Part shown: positions 26,589 through 35,260 of the stretch, piece after piece | How the letters are laid out: the number at the start of each line of letters is the position of its first letter | Position numbering within the stretch: the stretch's first letter is position 1 | NCBI GenBank assembly: GCA_024641655.1 | Contig: JAHECR010000017.1 | Location: forward strand, 1 to 64,000 | Direction of reading: 5' to 3' | DNA: 64,000 nucleotides | Source: Acidimicrobiaceae bacterium | GTDB taxonomy: Bacteria > Actinomycetota > Acidimicrobiia > Acidimicrobiales > UBA8592 | The notes under the pieces: model-generated | The model's database searches: none | What the model was told of the DNA's origin: nothing | Seen by the model: the letters and a program-made list of their open reading frames with translations, nothing else | Position numbers and translations under genes: made by a program

Positions 26589-27469
26589 CGGGTTGCTCCT
26601 TGCGATGCGGTGGCGCGTGCTGCGGCGGTGGTCAGTGCCCGAGCGACGAGCACACCCGCGAGGTGTTTGCGGTAGGTGGCTGATCCGTGGACGTCGCTCG
26701 AGGGGTGGAGCCCTGCGACCGCTGCGGAGGCGGCGAGGGCGATGGTCTCGTCGCTGAGCGCCTTCCCGACGAGAGCCGCCTCGGCCTCGGTGGCGCGGAT
26801 CGGGCGATCGCCGACGCCGGACAGGGTGATGCGGCAGTCGCTGGCGAGGCCGCCGTCGATGGCCACCGTGGCCGCGACGCCCACGAGGGCGAAGTCACCG
26901 TGGCGCCGTGCGACCTCCACGAACGCCGACCCCGTCGACGGGGGTGTGACCGGAATTCGCACGTCGACGAGGATCTCGTCGTCTTCGATCGCAGTGGTGT
27001 AATGGCCCTGGAACAGGTCGGCAGCGCTGATCGTGCGTTCGCCGCCGGGCCCGACCACCGTCACGCTGGCATCGAGCGCCACCATCACCGCGGGGATCTC
27101 CGCAGCGGCGTCGGCGTGCACGATGCTGCCGCCGACGGTGCCTCGGTTGCGGATGGCGACGTGGCCGATGTGGGGCAGCGCCTCGGCCAGCAGGGGAAGG
27201 TGGCGGGTCACGATGTCGGATCGCTCGGCGTCGCGTTCGGTCACCATCGCGCCGATGGTGACGACGTCGTCGTCGACGCCGATGTGCGACAGCGAGGCGA
27301 TACCGCCGAGGTCGATGAGCGCCTCGGGCCGCGCGAGCCGCAACGACAGCAGGGGCATGAGGCTCTGCCCGCCGGCGAGCACCTTGGCATCGTCGCCGTG
27401 CTCGGCGAGCAGGCCGAGGGCCTCCTCCACCGTGGCCGGCGCGTGGTAGGCGAACTTTGGTGGCTTCAC
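26585..27469 (-). CDS. Molybdenum hydroxylase FAD subunit (CoxM-like), set 1
   Basis: A 294-aa medium subunit. FAD-contact motifs AGGQSLMPLLSLRLA and RNRGTVGGS lie where CoxM has AGGHSLLP and TIGG, followed by the CO-dehydrogenase flavoprotein C-terminal domain. GTG 27469 with AGGGGGTGTTTCC upstream; both CoxM paralogs at 37433 and 55572 also start VKP.(K/P)F or similar, supporting this start. First gene of the minus-strand M-S-L operon, divergent from the second importer operon across 177 bp. Confidence 0.94.
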   Translation of the reverse strand: MKPPKFAYHAPATVEEALGLLAEHGDDAKVLAGGQSLMPLLSLRLARPEALIDLGGIASLSHIGVDDDVVTIGAMVTERDAERSDIVTRHLPLLAEALPHIGHVAIRNRGTVGGSIVHADAAAEIPAVMVALDASVTVVGPGGERTISAADLFQGHYTTAIEDDEILVDVRIPVTPPSTGSAFVEVARRHGDFALVGVAATVAIDGGLASDCRITLSGVGDRPIRATEAEAALVGKALSDETIALAASAAVAGLHPSSDVHGSATYRKHLAGVLVARALTTAAARATASQGATR

Positions 27470-27563
27470 GGAAACACCCCCTGAGTGGGCCGAAGCCTCT
27501 GGCAGCGATCGGCGAGCGGCACCGTAGCAGAGGCTCCTGGCGGCGGCATCTGCGCCATATGAC

Positions 27564-27591
27564 TTGCACGGCTGCAACCATGCGGTAGTGT
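27564..27591 (+). promoter_or_regulatory. Candidate promoter/operator in the CoxM1-importer gap
   Basis: TTGCAC (27564-27569) and TAGTGT (27586-27591) are 16 bases apart and could be -35/-10 boxes for the importer operon. The -35 is embedded in a dyad TTGCA-CGGC-TGCAA (27564-27568/27573-27577), which could be a small operator. Match to consensus is weak; this is inference. Confidence 0.25.
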
Positions 27592-27646
27592 CCGCGTCGG
27601 CGTCCACCGGACGTTCGACCTGTTCTCAGAGGGGGGAACACTCCGA

Positions 27647-28969
27647 ATGAACCTTCGCAAGCTCTTGGCCATGCTGGCCGTATTCACCTTGTTCGTGACC
27701 GTCATGACCGCATGCGGCGATGACGACACCACCGCATCGGACGACGGAGCCACCGACAGCACCGATGGCAGCGGTGGTGACTGCACGCCACCGACGGGGA
27801 CCGAGATCCTCATCGGGCAGGTCTCAGCGCAGACCGGCGGGCCCGCCGGGGGCACGCTCACCTTGGCGCGCGACACCCTCGACGCCTGGGTCCAGCACAC
27901 CAACTGCAACGGCGGCGTCGCCGGACACCCCGTCAAGGTAAGCCAGCGTGACACCCGCACCGATCCCGCCGCGGGGGGCACCGCGGTGCAGGAGCTGCTC
28001 GACGAGGGCGTCGTCGCCATGGTCGGATCCGCCGACACGACCACGATGGGTCAGTGGCAGGCGCTCGTGACCGAAGCCGGCGTGCCGCTCATCGGCGGCA
28101 CCGTGTACAACGCAGCCGACATCACCCTTCCGGGCATGTACGGCGTCATGACGACGGTCACGCAGATCCTCTACTTCGAGATCTTCGCCCTGAAGAACGC
28201 CGGGGCCACCAAGGTCGCCTCGCTGCTGTGCAACAACGCCGACGTCTGCCTCCAGGCACGCGCCGGTGTGCTCGCAGCGGGTGAGGCGTTGGGTGTCGAG
28301 ATCGTCTACGACGACGTCGCCGACAACACGCCGGGAACCGACTACACCGCGCAATGCCTCGCCATGAAGAACTCCGGCGCCGACGCCGTGCTGCCCTTCG
28401 TGGACAACGCCGGTCTCGCGACGAACTGCGCCCAGCAAGGCTTCGAGCCCATCTACGGTGGCTCGGAAGTCTCGATCGGTCTCGACGACGTGGCGGCCAC
28501 GCCGGCCTTCCAAGGCCTCTCGGCGCCGATGTCGGCATTCCCGTACTTCCAGGAGTTCCCGACGACGGCGGCGTACTTCGACGCCATCAAGACCTACCAC
28601 CCCGAACACGCCGAAGGCGGCGACCTCTACGGCCAGGCCCACATGGCATCGAGCCACGTCTGGGTCGCCGGCGAGACCTTCAAGAAGGCGGTCGAGAATG
28701 CTGCGGTGGCCGAGGACGCCGTGGTGACCGCTGAGGACGTGCACCGCGGTCTGGCGATGTTCAACGGCGAGACGCTGAGCGGCCTCATCCCGCCACGGAC
28801 CTACGCCGACTATCTCGCCGATCCAACGGTGCCGAACCCGCAGAACGACTGCGTGTTCCTGTACCGGATCAACGACGGCAAGTACGAGACCACCCCGGCC
28901 GGCGAGCTGCGTTACTACTGCCGCAGCGACATCGAGGCCGGGAACGAAGCCGGAATTCCAGTCGGCTGA
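27647..28969 (+). CDS. HAAT substrate-binding lipoprotein (LivJ-like), system B
   Basis: A 440-aa binding protein. The signal peptide ends at C23 in VTVMTAC (lipobox with Thr/Ala), then an Asp/Gly/Ser/Thr-rich tether to about residue 43. The mature part opens with EILIGQVSAQTGGPAGG, the normal first strand and loop of Leu/Ile/Val-binding-type proteins, and contains several cysteines. Distinct in sequence from the system A binder. It heads the plus-strand operon with livF and two LivHMG fusions and is separated from livF by a large hairpin. Ligand unknown. Confidence 0.93.
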   Translation: MNLRKLLAMLAVFTLFVTVMTACGDDDTTASDDGATDSTDGSGGDCTPPTGTEILIGQVSAQTGGPAGGTLTLARDTLDAWVQHTNCNGGVAGHPVKVSQRDTRTDPAAGGTAVQELLDEGVVAMVGSADTTTMGQWQALVTEAGVPLIGGTVYNAADITLPGMYGVMTTVTQILYFEIFALKNAGATKVASLLCNNADVCLQARAGVLAAGEALGVEIVYDDVADNTPGTDYTAQCLAMKNSGADAVLPFVDNAGLATNCAQQGFEPIYGGSEVSIGLDDVAATPAFQGLSAPMSAFPYFQEFPTTAAYFDAIKTYHPEHAEGGDLYGQAHMASSHVWVAGETFKKAVENAAVAEDAVVTAEDVHRGLAMFNGETLSGLIPPRTYADYLADPTVPNPQNDCVFLYRINDGKYETTPAGELRYYCRSDIEAGNEAGIPVG

Positions 28970-28980
28970 TTCTCGTGCAT

Positions 28981-29041
28981 CGGTGACGACGGGCCTGTGG
29001 GGCCGGCCATCGGCCGGGCCCACAGGCCCGTTGCGTCACCG
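28981..29041 (+). terminator. Large stem-loop between binding protein and livF
   Basis: Nested inverted repeats: 28981-28988 with 29034-29041 (CGGTGACG/CGTCACCG) and 28989-29001 with 29019-29031 (13 bp), plus a short inner stem. No T-run follows. A hairpin here is typical for partial termination or mRNA stabilisation that makes binding protein more abundant than the membrane components; that role is inferred. Confidence 0.6.
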
Positions 29042-29062
29042 GACGCGAACGCAAGGGGGACC

Positions 29063-29773
29063 ATGCTCGAGGTACAGGAACTCGTAGGGGGCTACGGGGC
29101 CACGCCGGTGCTGCACCAGGTGTCGTTGACGGTACCCGACTCGTCGGTCGTCGCTCTCCTTGGAGCGAACGGCGCCGGGAAGTCGACCACGCTGCGGATG
29201 ATCTCGGGCCTGCTCCGCCCGACGAGTGGATCGGTCACCTTCGACGGCGTCGAAATGACCTCGATGCGGCCCGCAGCGCGGGTGCAGCGCGGGTTGTGTC
29301 ACCTCCCCGAAGGTCGCGGGGTGTTCCCGTCGCTGTCGGTGCGTGAGAACCTCGTGCTCTTCTCGCCGAAGGGCCAGGAGGCCGATTCGTTCGACGCCGC
29401 GGTCGAGGCGTTCCCGATCCTCGGCGAGCGCCGCAAGCAGCTCGCCGGCACCTTGAGCGGCGGCGAGCAACAGATGCTCACCCTCGCTCGCGCCTACGTG
29501 TCGCGCCCGAAGATCGTCCTGGTCGACGAGGCCTCCCTCGGGCTTGCGCCGTTGATCGTCGACGCGATCTTCGAATTCCTCGAGCGCATGGTGGCCGAGG
29601 GAATGTCCCTCCTGATCGTCGAGCAGTACGTCCAACGAGCGTTGGCCATCGCCTCGACGGTGAACGTGCTCCACAAGGGCGAGATCGTCTGGACGGGACC
29701 GAGCGCCGACCTCGACCAGGACATGCTCTTCGCGCTCTACGCCGGCGAGTCCGTTGCCGGGAGGACATCGTGA
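29063..29773 (+). CDS. livF: LivF-type ABC ATPase, system B
   Basis: A 236-aa ATPase. Walker A GANGAGKST, signature LSGGEQQML, Walker B IVLVDEASLGLAP, H-loop LIVEQY (Tyr for His at the switch position is usual in LivF proteins; the system A copy has EQH). ATG 29063 with AAGGGGGA upstream. The stop overlaps the GTG of the fused permease gene (GTGA), so it is coupled to fusion B1. Pairs with the LivG domain of B1 and/or B2 to power import. Confidence 0.94.
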   Translation: MLEVQELVGGYGATPVLHQVSLTVPDSSVVALLGANGAGKSTTLRMISGLLRPTSGSVTFDGVEMTSMRPAARVQRGLCHLPEGRGVFPSLSVRENLVLFSPKGQEADSFDAAVEAFPILGERRKQLAGTLSGGEQQMLTLARAYVSRPKIVLVDEASLGLAPLIVDAIFEFLERMVAEGMSLLIVEQYVQRALAIASTVNVLHKGEIVWTGPSADLDQDMLFALYAGESVAGRTS

Positions 29774-32490
29774 GCGACATCCTGCCCTTCGTCGTCATCG
29801 GCCTCGTGACCGGATCCATCTACGGCTTGGCGGGCACCGGGCTGGTGCTGACGTACAAGACCTCGGGGATCTTCAACTTCGCTCATCCCGCCGCGGCCGC
29901 CATCGGCGCATACGCCTTCTACTTCCTCACCTACGACGAGGACTACTTCGACCTCAAGCTGCCCTGGGGTATCTCGGCGCTCATCGTCATCTTCGTGGTC
30001 GGCCCGCTCATGGGGATCGTGCTCGAGTGGGCGGTCCGGGGTCTGGCGACGGTCGCCATACCGCTCCAGGTGGTGGCCACCATCGGTCTGGCCTTGGGCA
30101 CCATCGGCGGTCTCGGCCTGCTCTACACGAAGCGCACCCGCATCCTCTTCCCGTCGTTCCTGCCCACGGACCTGCACCGCATCGGTGGGGTGAACGTCAC
30201 CGAGCTCCAGATCATCGTGTTCGTCTTCGCGGCGGTGAGCACGGCGGTGCTCTACCTGTTCTTCAAGAAGACCCGCCTCGGCATGGCCATGCGCGCAGTC
30301 GTCGACAATCCCGAGCTGATGGACCTGACCGGGATGAGCGCAGTCAGGGTGTCCCGTTCGGCGTGGATCATCGGAACGACCTTCGCGGTCGCTTCCGGGG
30401 TGCTCATGAGCGCCATCCGGGGGAATCTCAACGCGAGCGCCCTGTTCTTCTTCATGATCTCGTCGTTCGGCGCCGCAGCCGTCGGCGCCTTCGCGAGCCT
30501 GCCGCTCACCTTCGTCGGTGGCCTCGGGCTGGGCGTGCTGGGGGCGTTGGCCACGAAGTACTCCCAGGACATCAGCTTCCTGGGCGGCATGCAGCCGGCA
30601 CTGCCGTTCATCGCGCTGCTCCTGGTCCTGATCTTCATCGACAAGAGCAAGCTGGTCGACAACCGGGTCGCCAAGCCCAAGCCGATGGCCCAGAGCTATC
30701 AGGCACCATGGCGGGTGAAGGCCGTCGCGGCAGCGGTGTTCCTGGTCGCCGCGGCAACCATCCCGTGGTGGCGCGAAGGAGATCTGCGCCTCTACGCCGG
30801 TGGCCTGTGCTTCATGATCCTGGTGCTGTCGCTCGGGCTGCTGGTCAAGGAGTCGGGGCAGGTCTCGCTCTGCCAGACCGGGTTCGCGGCCGTCGGCGCA
30901 ACGACGTTCGCGCACGCCTCGAACGACTGGAATCTGCCCTGGGTGCTTGCCCTCGTGATCGCGAGCTTCGTCGCCGCGGCTGCCGGTCTGGTGGTGGCCA
31001 TCCCGGCCATCCGGGTGTCGGGCGTGTTCCTCGCGATCGCGACACTCGGCTTCGGCCTCGCGCTGCAGAACCTCTTCTATCCGACCGAGCTCATGTTCAC
31101 CACGGCAACCGATGGCCTCGGCCGTATCCCGCGCCCGGGCTTCGCGCAGAGCGATCGGGCGTTCTACTGGGTCATCTTGTTGATCGTCGTGCTCGTTTCC
31201 CTGTTGCTCGTCAGCATCCACTTCGGCAGGCTCGGACGCATCCTGCGGGGCCTGGGAGACTCCGCTCTCGCGCTCAACACGATGGGCACGGCGGTGAACG
31301 TCACCCGGGTCATCGTGTTCTTCATCTCCGCATTCCTGGCCGGGCTGGCCGGCGCGCTGTACGCCTCGTTCTTCCAGGGCGCTGGGATCACCACACCGTT
31401 GTTCCAACCGATCCTGTCGCTCAACCTGTTCGCGCTGATCATCCTGATCGCTGCGGCCGCACCCTGGTACGGCATGATGGGCGGGCTCGCGCTCCAGGTG
31501 TTCCCTGACTACTTCACCGGCTGGTTCAACATCGCCAACATCCAGCCGTGGCTCTCCTTGCTCTTCGGCGTCTCAGCGGTTTCGGTCGCCATACAGGCGG
31601 ACCGGCGCCCAGGGCTACCCGCGGCCTGGATTCGCTTCTTCGAACGGTTCCGGGGCGAGCCGCCCCCGCTCGACGATGCCTTGGCGCTTGCCCCCGAGCG
31701 ACCTCGACCGAGCGGCGAGGGCCTCGAGGTGCGCGAGCTCGTCGTGCGCTTCGGTGGCGTCGTCGCGGTGAACCATCTGAGCCTGCATGCTCCCTACGGT
31801 CGCATCACCGGGCTGATCGGCCCCAACGGCGCGGGGAAGACGACCACCTTCAACGCCTGCTCGGGTCTGCTGAACCCCAGCGAAGGCGCGGTGTACTTCG
31901 ACGGTGCCGACATCTCGCGTGTGGCGGTTGCCGCCCGGGCCCGCAGCGGGATAGGGCGCACGTTCCAGCGCGCAGAGCTGTGGGACTCGCTCTCGGTGCG
32001 AGAGAACGTCGAGCTCGGGGTCGAGGCGCCGTGGGCGGGCGCAGGCGTTCTGGCGCAGCTGACGCCCAAGCGCGGTGAGGTCGTCGAGATGCGTGCCCGC
32101 GCCGCTGAGGCGCTGGAGCTGACCGGCATCACCCACCTCGCGAGCCGGCGCGTCGGCGACCTCCCGGCAGGCCAACGACGGCTCGTCGAACTGGCCCGAG
32201 TGCTCGCCGGCCCCTTCGACCTGCTCCTTCTCGACGAGCCCTCCTCTGGCCTCGACAAGGTCGAAACCGACGAGTTCGGCGCGGTGCTCAAGAAGGTCGT
32301 GGCCGAGCGGGGCACGGGGATCCTGCTCGTCGAGCACGACATGCGTCTGGTCATGGACCTGTGCCAGCACATCTACGTGATGGACTTCGGCAGCCCGATC
32401 TTCGAGGGACCACCGGCAGCGGTGTCCACGAGCGACATCGTGCGGGCTGCGTACCTGGGTACCGAGGAGGTCGAGACCGCCGGCGCATGA
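29770..32490 (+). CDS. Fused LivH-LivM-LivG HAAT transporter, copy B1
   Basis: A 906-aa fusion: LivH-type permease (opening SDILPFVVIGLVTGSIYGLA), LivM-type permease (KESGQVSLCQTGFAAVGA, AIPAIRVSGVFLAIATLGFG) and LivG ATPase (Walker A GPNGAGKTT at 684-692, signature LPAGQRR, Walker B LLLLDEPSSG, H-loop VEHD). Belongs to a different subgroup from A1/A2 (RTFQRAELWDSLSV in place of RSFQS.ELF). Start GTG overlaps livF; a second, related fusion begins 28 bp after its stop. Confidence 0.94.
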   Translation: MSDILPFVVIGLVTGSIYGLAGTGLVLTYKTSGIFNFAHPAAAAIGAYAFYFLTYDEDYFDLKLPWGISALIVIFVVGPLMGIVLEWAVRGLATVAIPLQVVATIGLALGTIGGLGLLYTKRTRILFPSFLPTDLHRIGGVNVTELQIIVFVFAAVSTAVLYLFFKKTRLGMAMRAVVDNPELMDLTGMSAVRVSRSAWIIGTTFAVASGVLMSAIRGNLNASALFFFMISSFGAAAVGAFASLPLTFVGGLGLGVLGALATKYSQDISFLGGMQPALPFIALLLVLIFIDKSKLVDNRVAKPKPMAQSYQAPWRVKAVAAAVFLVAAATIPWWREGDLRLYAGGLCFMILVLSLGLLVKESGQVSLCQTGFAAVGATTFAHASNDWNLPWVLALVIASFVAAAAGLVVAIPAIRVSGVFLAIATLGFGLALQNLFYPTELMFTTATDGLGRIPRPGFAQSDRAFYWVILLIVVLVSLLLVSIHFGRLGRILRGLGDSALALNTMGTAVNVTRVIVFFISAFLAGLAGALYASFFQGAGITTPLFQPILSLNLFALIILIAAAAPWYGMMGGLALQVFPDYFTGWFNIANIQPWLSLLFGVSAVSVAIQADRRPGLPAAWIRFFERFRGEPPPLDDALALAPERPRPSGEGLEVRELVVRFGGVVAVNHLSLHAPYGRITGLIGPNGAGKTTTFNACSGLLNPSEGAVYFDGADISRVAVAARARSGIGRTFQRAELWDSLSVRENVELGVEAPWAGAGVLAQLTPKRGEVVEMRARAAEALELTGITHLASRRVGDLPAGQRRLVELARVLAGPFDLLLLDEPSSGLDKVETDEFGAVLKKVVAERGTGILLVEHDMRLVMDLCQHIYVMDFGSPIFEGPPAAVSTSDIVRAAYLGTEEVETAGA

Positions 32491-32518
32491 GCGCCATCGG
32501 ACTCGTGGAGAACGGTCG

Positions 32519-35209
32519 GTGAGCGATCTCCTGCCGTTCATCGTTGCCGGCCTGGTCATCGGGGCGATCTACGGCCTGGCCGGGTTGGGCCTGGTCATCA
32601 CCTACAAGACCTCCGGCATCTTCAACTTCGCGCATCCCGCGCTCGCTGCGCTCGGCGCGTTCAGCTTCCACGAGCTGCATGGCGAAAGGACCCGGTTGGA
32701 TTGGCAGCTCCCGTGGCCGGTCGCCGCCGCGGTGGTGGTGCTGGCGGTCGGGCCGCTGCTCGGCCTGCTGATGTCGTCGCTGGCTCGCCGACTGGCACTC
32801 GTCGCCGCGCCGCTGCAGATCGTGGCAACGGTCGGGATCTCCCTCGGGATCATCGGGCTGCTCGGACTGCTCCGCGGCCGGCTGCGCGGTCGGAGCTTCC
32901 TGCCCACCGGCACGTTCGAGCTGTTGGGCACCTTCATCCGGTGGGACCAGCTGATCTTGTTCGTGTTCGCGGTCGGGGCGGCGGTGAGCCTGTCCATCTG
33001 GCTTCGCCTCAGCCGGTTGGGCATGGCGATGCGCGCCGTGGTGGACAACCCCGACCTGGTCGAGTTGACCGGCTCGTCGGCGGCCTCGGTTTCGCGTCGT
33101 GCCTGGATGCTGGGGACCGTCTTCGCTGTGGTGTCCGGGGTCCTGCTCACGGCATCGAACCCCCGCCTCGGCGCGATGAGCCTCTTCTTGTTGATGATCG
33201 CCAGCTTCGGCGCAGCGGCAGTCGGAGGGTTCTCGAGCCTGCCGCTCACGTTCGTCGGCGGGCTCCTGACCGGAATCGCCGGCGCCCTGACCGCCAAGTG
33301 GCCCGTTGGCGCCATCGGCGGACTCCAGCCGGCGATGCCGTACCTGGTGTTGCTGGTGGCGCTGTTGGTGACCCGCCGGCGACACCTCCTCGACCGTCGG
33401 GTGACCAAGCCGAGGCCGATACCGAGGAGCTTCGAGGCCCCGTGGCGCATCCGCGTCGCCACTGGAGCAGTGGTGGTCGCCGTCCTGGCTGCGGCGCCGC
33501 TCTGGGCCGGGCGTGACCTGGTGGTGTGGACCTCGATGCTCATCTACACCCTGCTTGCGCTTTCGGCTGGGCTCCTGGTGCGCGAATCGGGCCAGGTGTC
33601 GCTGTGCCAGACGGTGTTCGCGGCGGTCGGTCTCACCACGTTCGCGCACGGCGTCAACGACTGGCACCTGTCGTGGGTGGTCGCGGTGCTGGTGGCCGGC
33701 GCAGTGGCCGGCGGGGTAGGGCTGGTCCTGGCGATCCCGGCGACCCGGGTCTCGGGGGTCTTCCTGGCCGTCGCAACGCTCGGTTTCGGCCTGGCCATGG
33801 CGAATCTCGTCTATCCGACCGGGCTGATGTTCACCACCGCGGTCGACGGCCTGGGTCGTCTGCCCCGTCCGGGATTCGCGCAGAGCAACGAGGCGATGCA
33901 CCTCCTGGTGGTCGCGCTCGTGACGTTGGTGGCGATCGGGCTGGTGGCGGTCCATCACGGCCGCCTCGGGAGACTGCTCCGCGGTCTCGACGACTCCGCG
34001 CTGGCACTCGAGACCATGGGTACGGGGGTCAACACCCTGCGTGCGGTGGTGTTCGCGTTGTCGGCCTGGCTGGCGGGCGTGGCCGGCGCGCTCTACGGGA
34101 GCTACTTCCGGGGTGCCGGCCTGTCGACACCGTTCTTCCAGCCGATGCTCTCGCTCCAGCTGTTCGCCGTCGTCGTGATCGTTCCCGGTGCGACCCCGTG
34201 GTACGGGCTCCTCGGTGCCGCCGCCCTGCAGCTCGCGCCCTACTACGCCGTCGAATGGTTCGATGTCGCGGCGACGGTGGGGCCGTGGTCGACGCTCATC
34301 TTCGGAGCCGCTGCGGTGACCGTCGCCGTTCGGGCCGCGCAGGGCCACACGCTTGCCCGTTGGCACGCGTACGTCGAGCGCTACCGGGACGTTCGACCGG
34401 TCGAGGCAACAGGCGATGTCCGTCCACGCCGTCGAGCGGCGGGCACCGGGCTGCGGGTCGATGGGCTCACGGTGCGTTTCGGGGGCGTCGTCGCGGTCAA
34501 TGCCCTGAGCCTCGATGCGCCGCTCGGCCACATCACCGGGCTGATCGGCCCCAATGGCGCCGGCAAGACCACGACGTTCAATGCCTGCTCCGGGCTGCTG
34601 ACCCCGGGCTCGGGCAGCATCAGCTTCAACGGGCGGGACATCTCACGGCTCCCACCGGCGGCCCGGGCCCAGCTGGGTATCGGCCGGACGTTCCAGCGCT
34701 GCGAGCTCTGGGACTCCTTGTCGGTGTACGACAACGTCGCTCTGGGAGCCGAGGCATCGGCGGCCGGCGCTCGCGCCTGGACCCAACTCAGATCCTCTGC
34801 ACGAGACGTCGTGGAGATCAGAAACGCAACCCATGGCGCGCTCGAACTCACCGAGATGGCAGGGTCGCGGGACCGTATCGTGGGTGACCTCTCCGCAGGT
34901 GAGCGTCGCCTCGTGGAGCTGGCCAGAGTCCTCGCAGGGCCGTTCGAGCTGCTCCTCCTCGATGAGCCGTCCTCGGGGCTCGATCGCTTGGAGACCGCCC
35001 GCTTCGGCGTGATCCTGCGACGTGTCGTCGAGGAACGCGGCACGGGGGTGCTGCTCGTCGAGCACGACATGTCCCTGGTCCTGACCCTGTGCCACCGGGT
35101 CCACGTGATGGACTTCGGGCGCAAAGTTGACGCGGGGACTCCCGAGGAGATCCAGGCGAGCGACTCGGTCCGACTCGCCTACCTCGGGGTCACCGGCGTG
35201 GCCGGCTGA
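32519..35209 (+). CDS. Fused LivH-LivM-LivG HAAT transporter, copy B2
   Basis: An 896-aa close paralog of B1 in tandem. Domain order is the same: LivH (SDLLPFIVAGLVIGAIYGLA), LivM (RESGQVSLCQTVFAAVGL) and LivG (Walker A GPNGAGKTT at 677-685, signature LSAGERR, Walker B LLLLDEPSSG). GTG 32519 after GGTCG; no strong ribosome site. All key ATPase residues are kept, so it looks functional. B1 and B2 share one LivF and one binding protein; whether they form alternate homodimeric cores or one mixed complex cannot be told from sequence. Confidence 0.93.
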   Translation: MSDLLPFIVAGLVIGAIYGLAGLGLVITYKTSGIFNFAHPALAALGAFSFHELHGERTRLDWQLPWPVAAAVVVLAVGPLLGLLMSSLARRLALVAAPLQIVATVGISLGIIGLLGLLRGRLRGRSFLPTGTFELLGTFIRWDQLILFVFAVGAAVSLSIWLRLSRLGMAMRAVVDNPDLVELTGSSAASVSRRAWMLGTVFAVVSGVLLTASNPRLGAMSLFLLMIASFGAAAVGGFSSLPLTFVGGLLTGIAGALTAKWPVGAIGGLQPAMPYLVLLVALLVTRRRHLLDRRVTKPRPIPRSFEAPWRIRVATGAVVVAVLAAAPLWAGRDLVVWTSMLIYTLLALSAGLLVRESGQVSLCQTVFAAVGLTTFAHGVNDWHLSWVVAVLVAGAVAGGVGLVLAIPATRVSGVFLAVATLGFGLAMANLVYPTGLMFTTAVDGLGRLPRPGFAQSNEAMHLLVVALVTLVAIGLVAVHHGRLGRLLRGLDDSALALETMGTGVNTLRAVVFALSAWLAGVAGALYGSYFRGAGLSTPFFQPMLSLQLFAVVVIVPGATPWYGLLGAAALQLAPYYAVEWFDVAATVGPWSTLIFGAAAVTVAVRAAQGHTLARWHAYVERYRDVRPVEATGDVRPRRRAAGTGLRVDGLTVRFGGVVAVNALSLDAPLGHITGLIGPNGAGKTTTFNACSGLLTPGSGSISFNGRDISRLPPAARAQLGIGRTFQRCELWDSLSVYDNVALGAEASAAGARAWTQLRSSARDVVEIRNATHGALELTEMAGSRDRIVGDLSAGERRLVELARVLAGPFELLLLDEPSSGLDRLETARFGVILRRVVEERGTGVLLVEHDMSLVLTLCHRVHVMDFGRKVDAGTPEEIQASDSVRLAYLGVTGVAG

Positions 35210-35233
35210 GCGCGCGACCGTGGGCGCGGCGCG

Positions 35234-35260
35234 AGGTCCTACTGGGTTAGGTCCTACTGG
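35234..35260. repeat. Short tandem repeat over the SDR stop codon
   Basis: AGGTCCTACTGG occurs at 35234-35245 and 35249-35260, 15-base period. The second copy contains the TAG stop (35254-35256) of the minus-strand SDR gene. A similar stop-codon duplication is seen at 1455-1488. Confidence 0.8.

Noticed and set aside
23698-27469. Aerobic CO dehydrogenase (coxMSL) as the identity of set 1
   Set aside because: Loop AYCSYRGPW is not the form I AYxCSFR motif, and no coxDEFG-type accessory genes are adjacent; kept as CoxL-like only.
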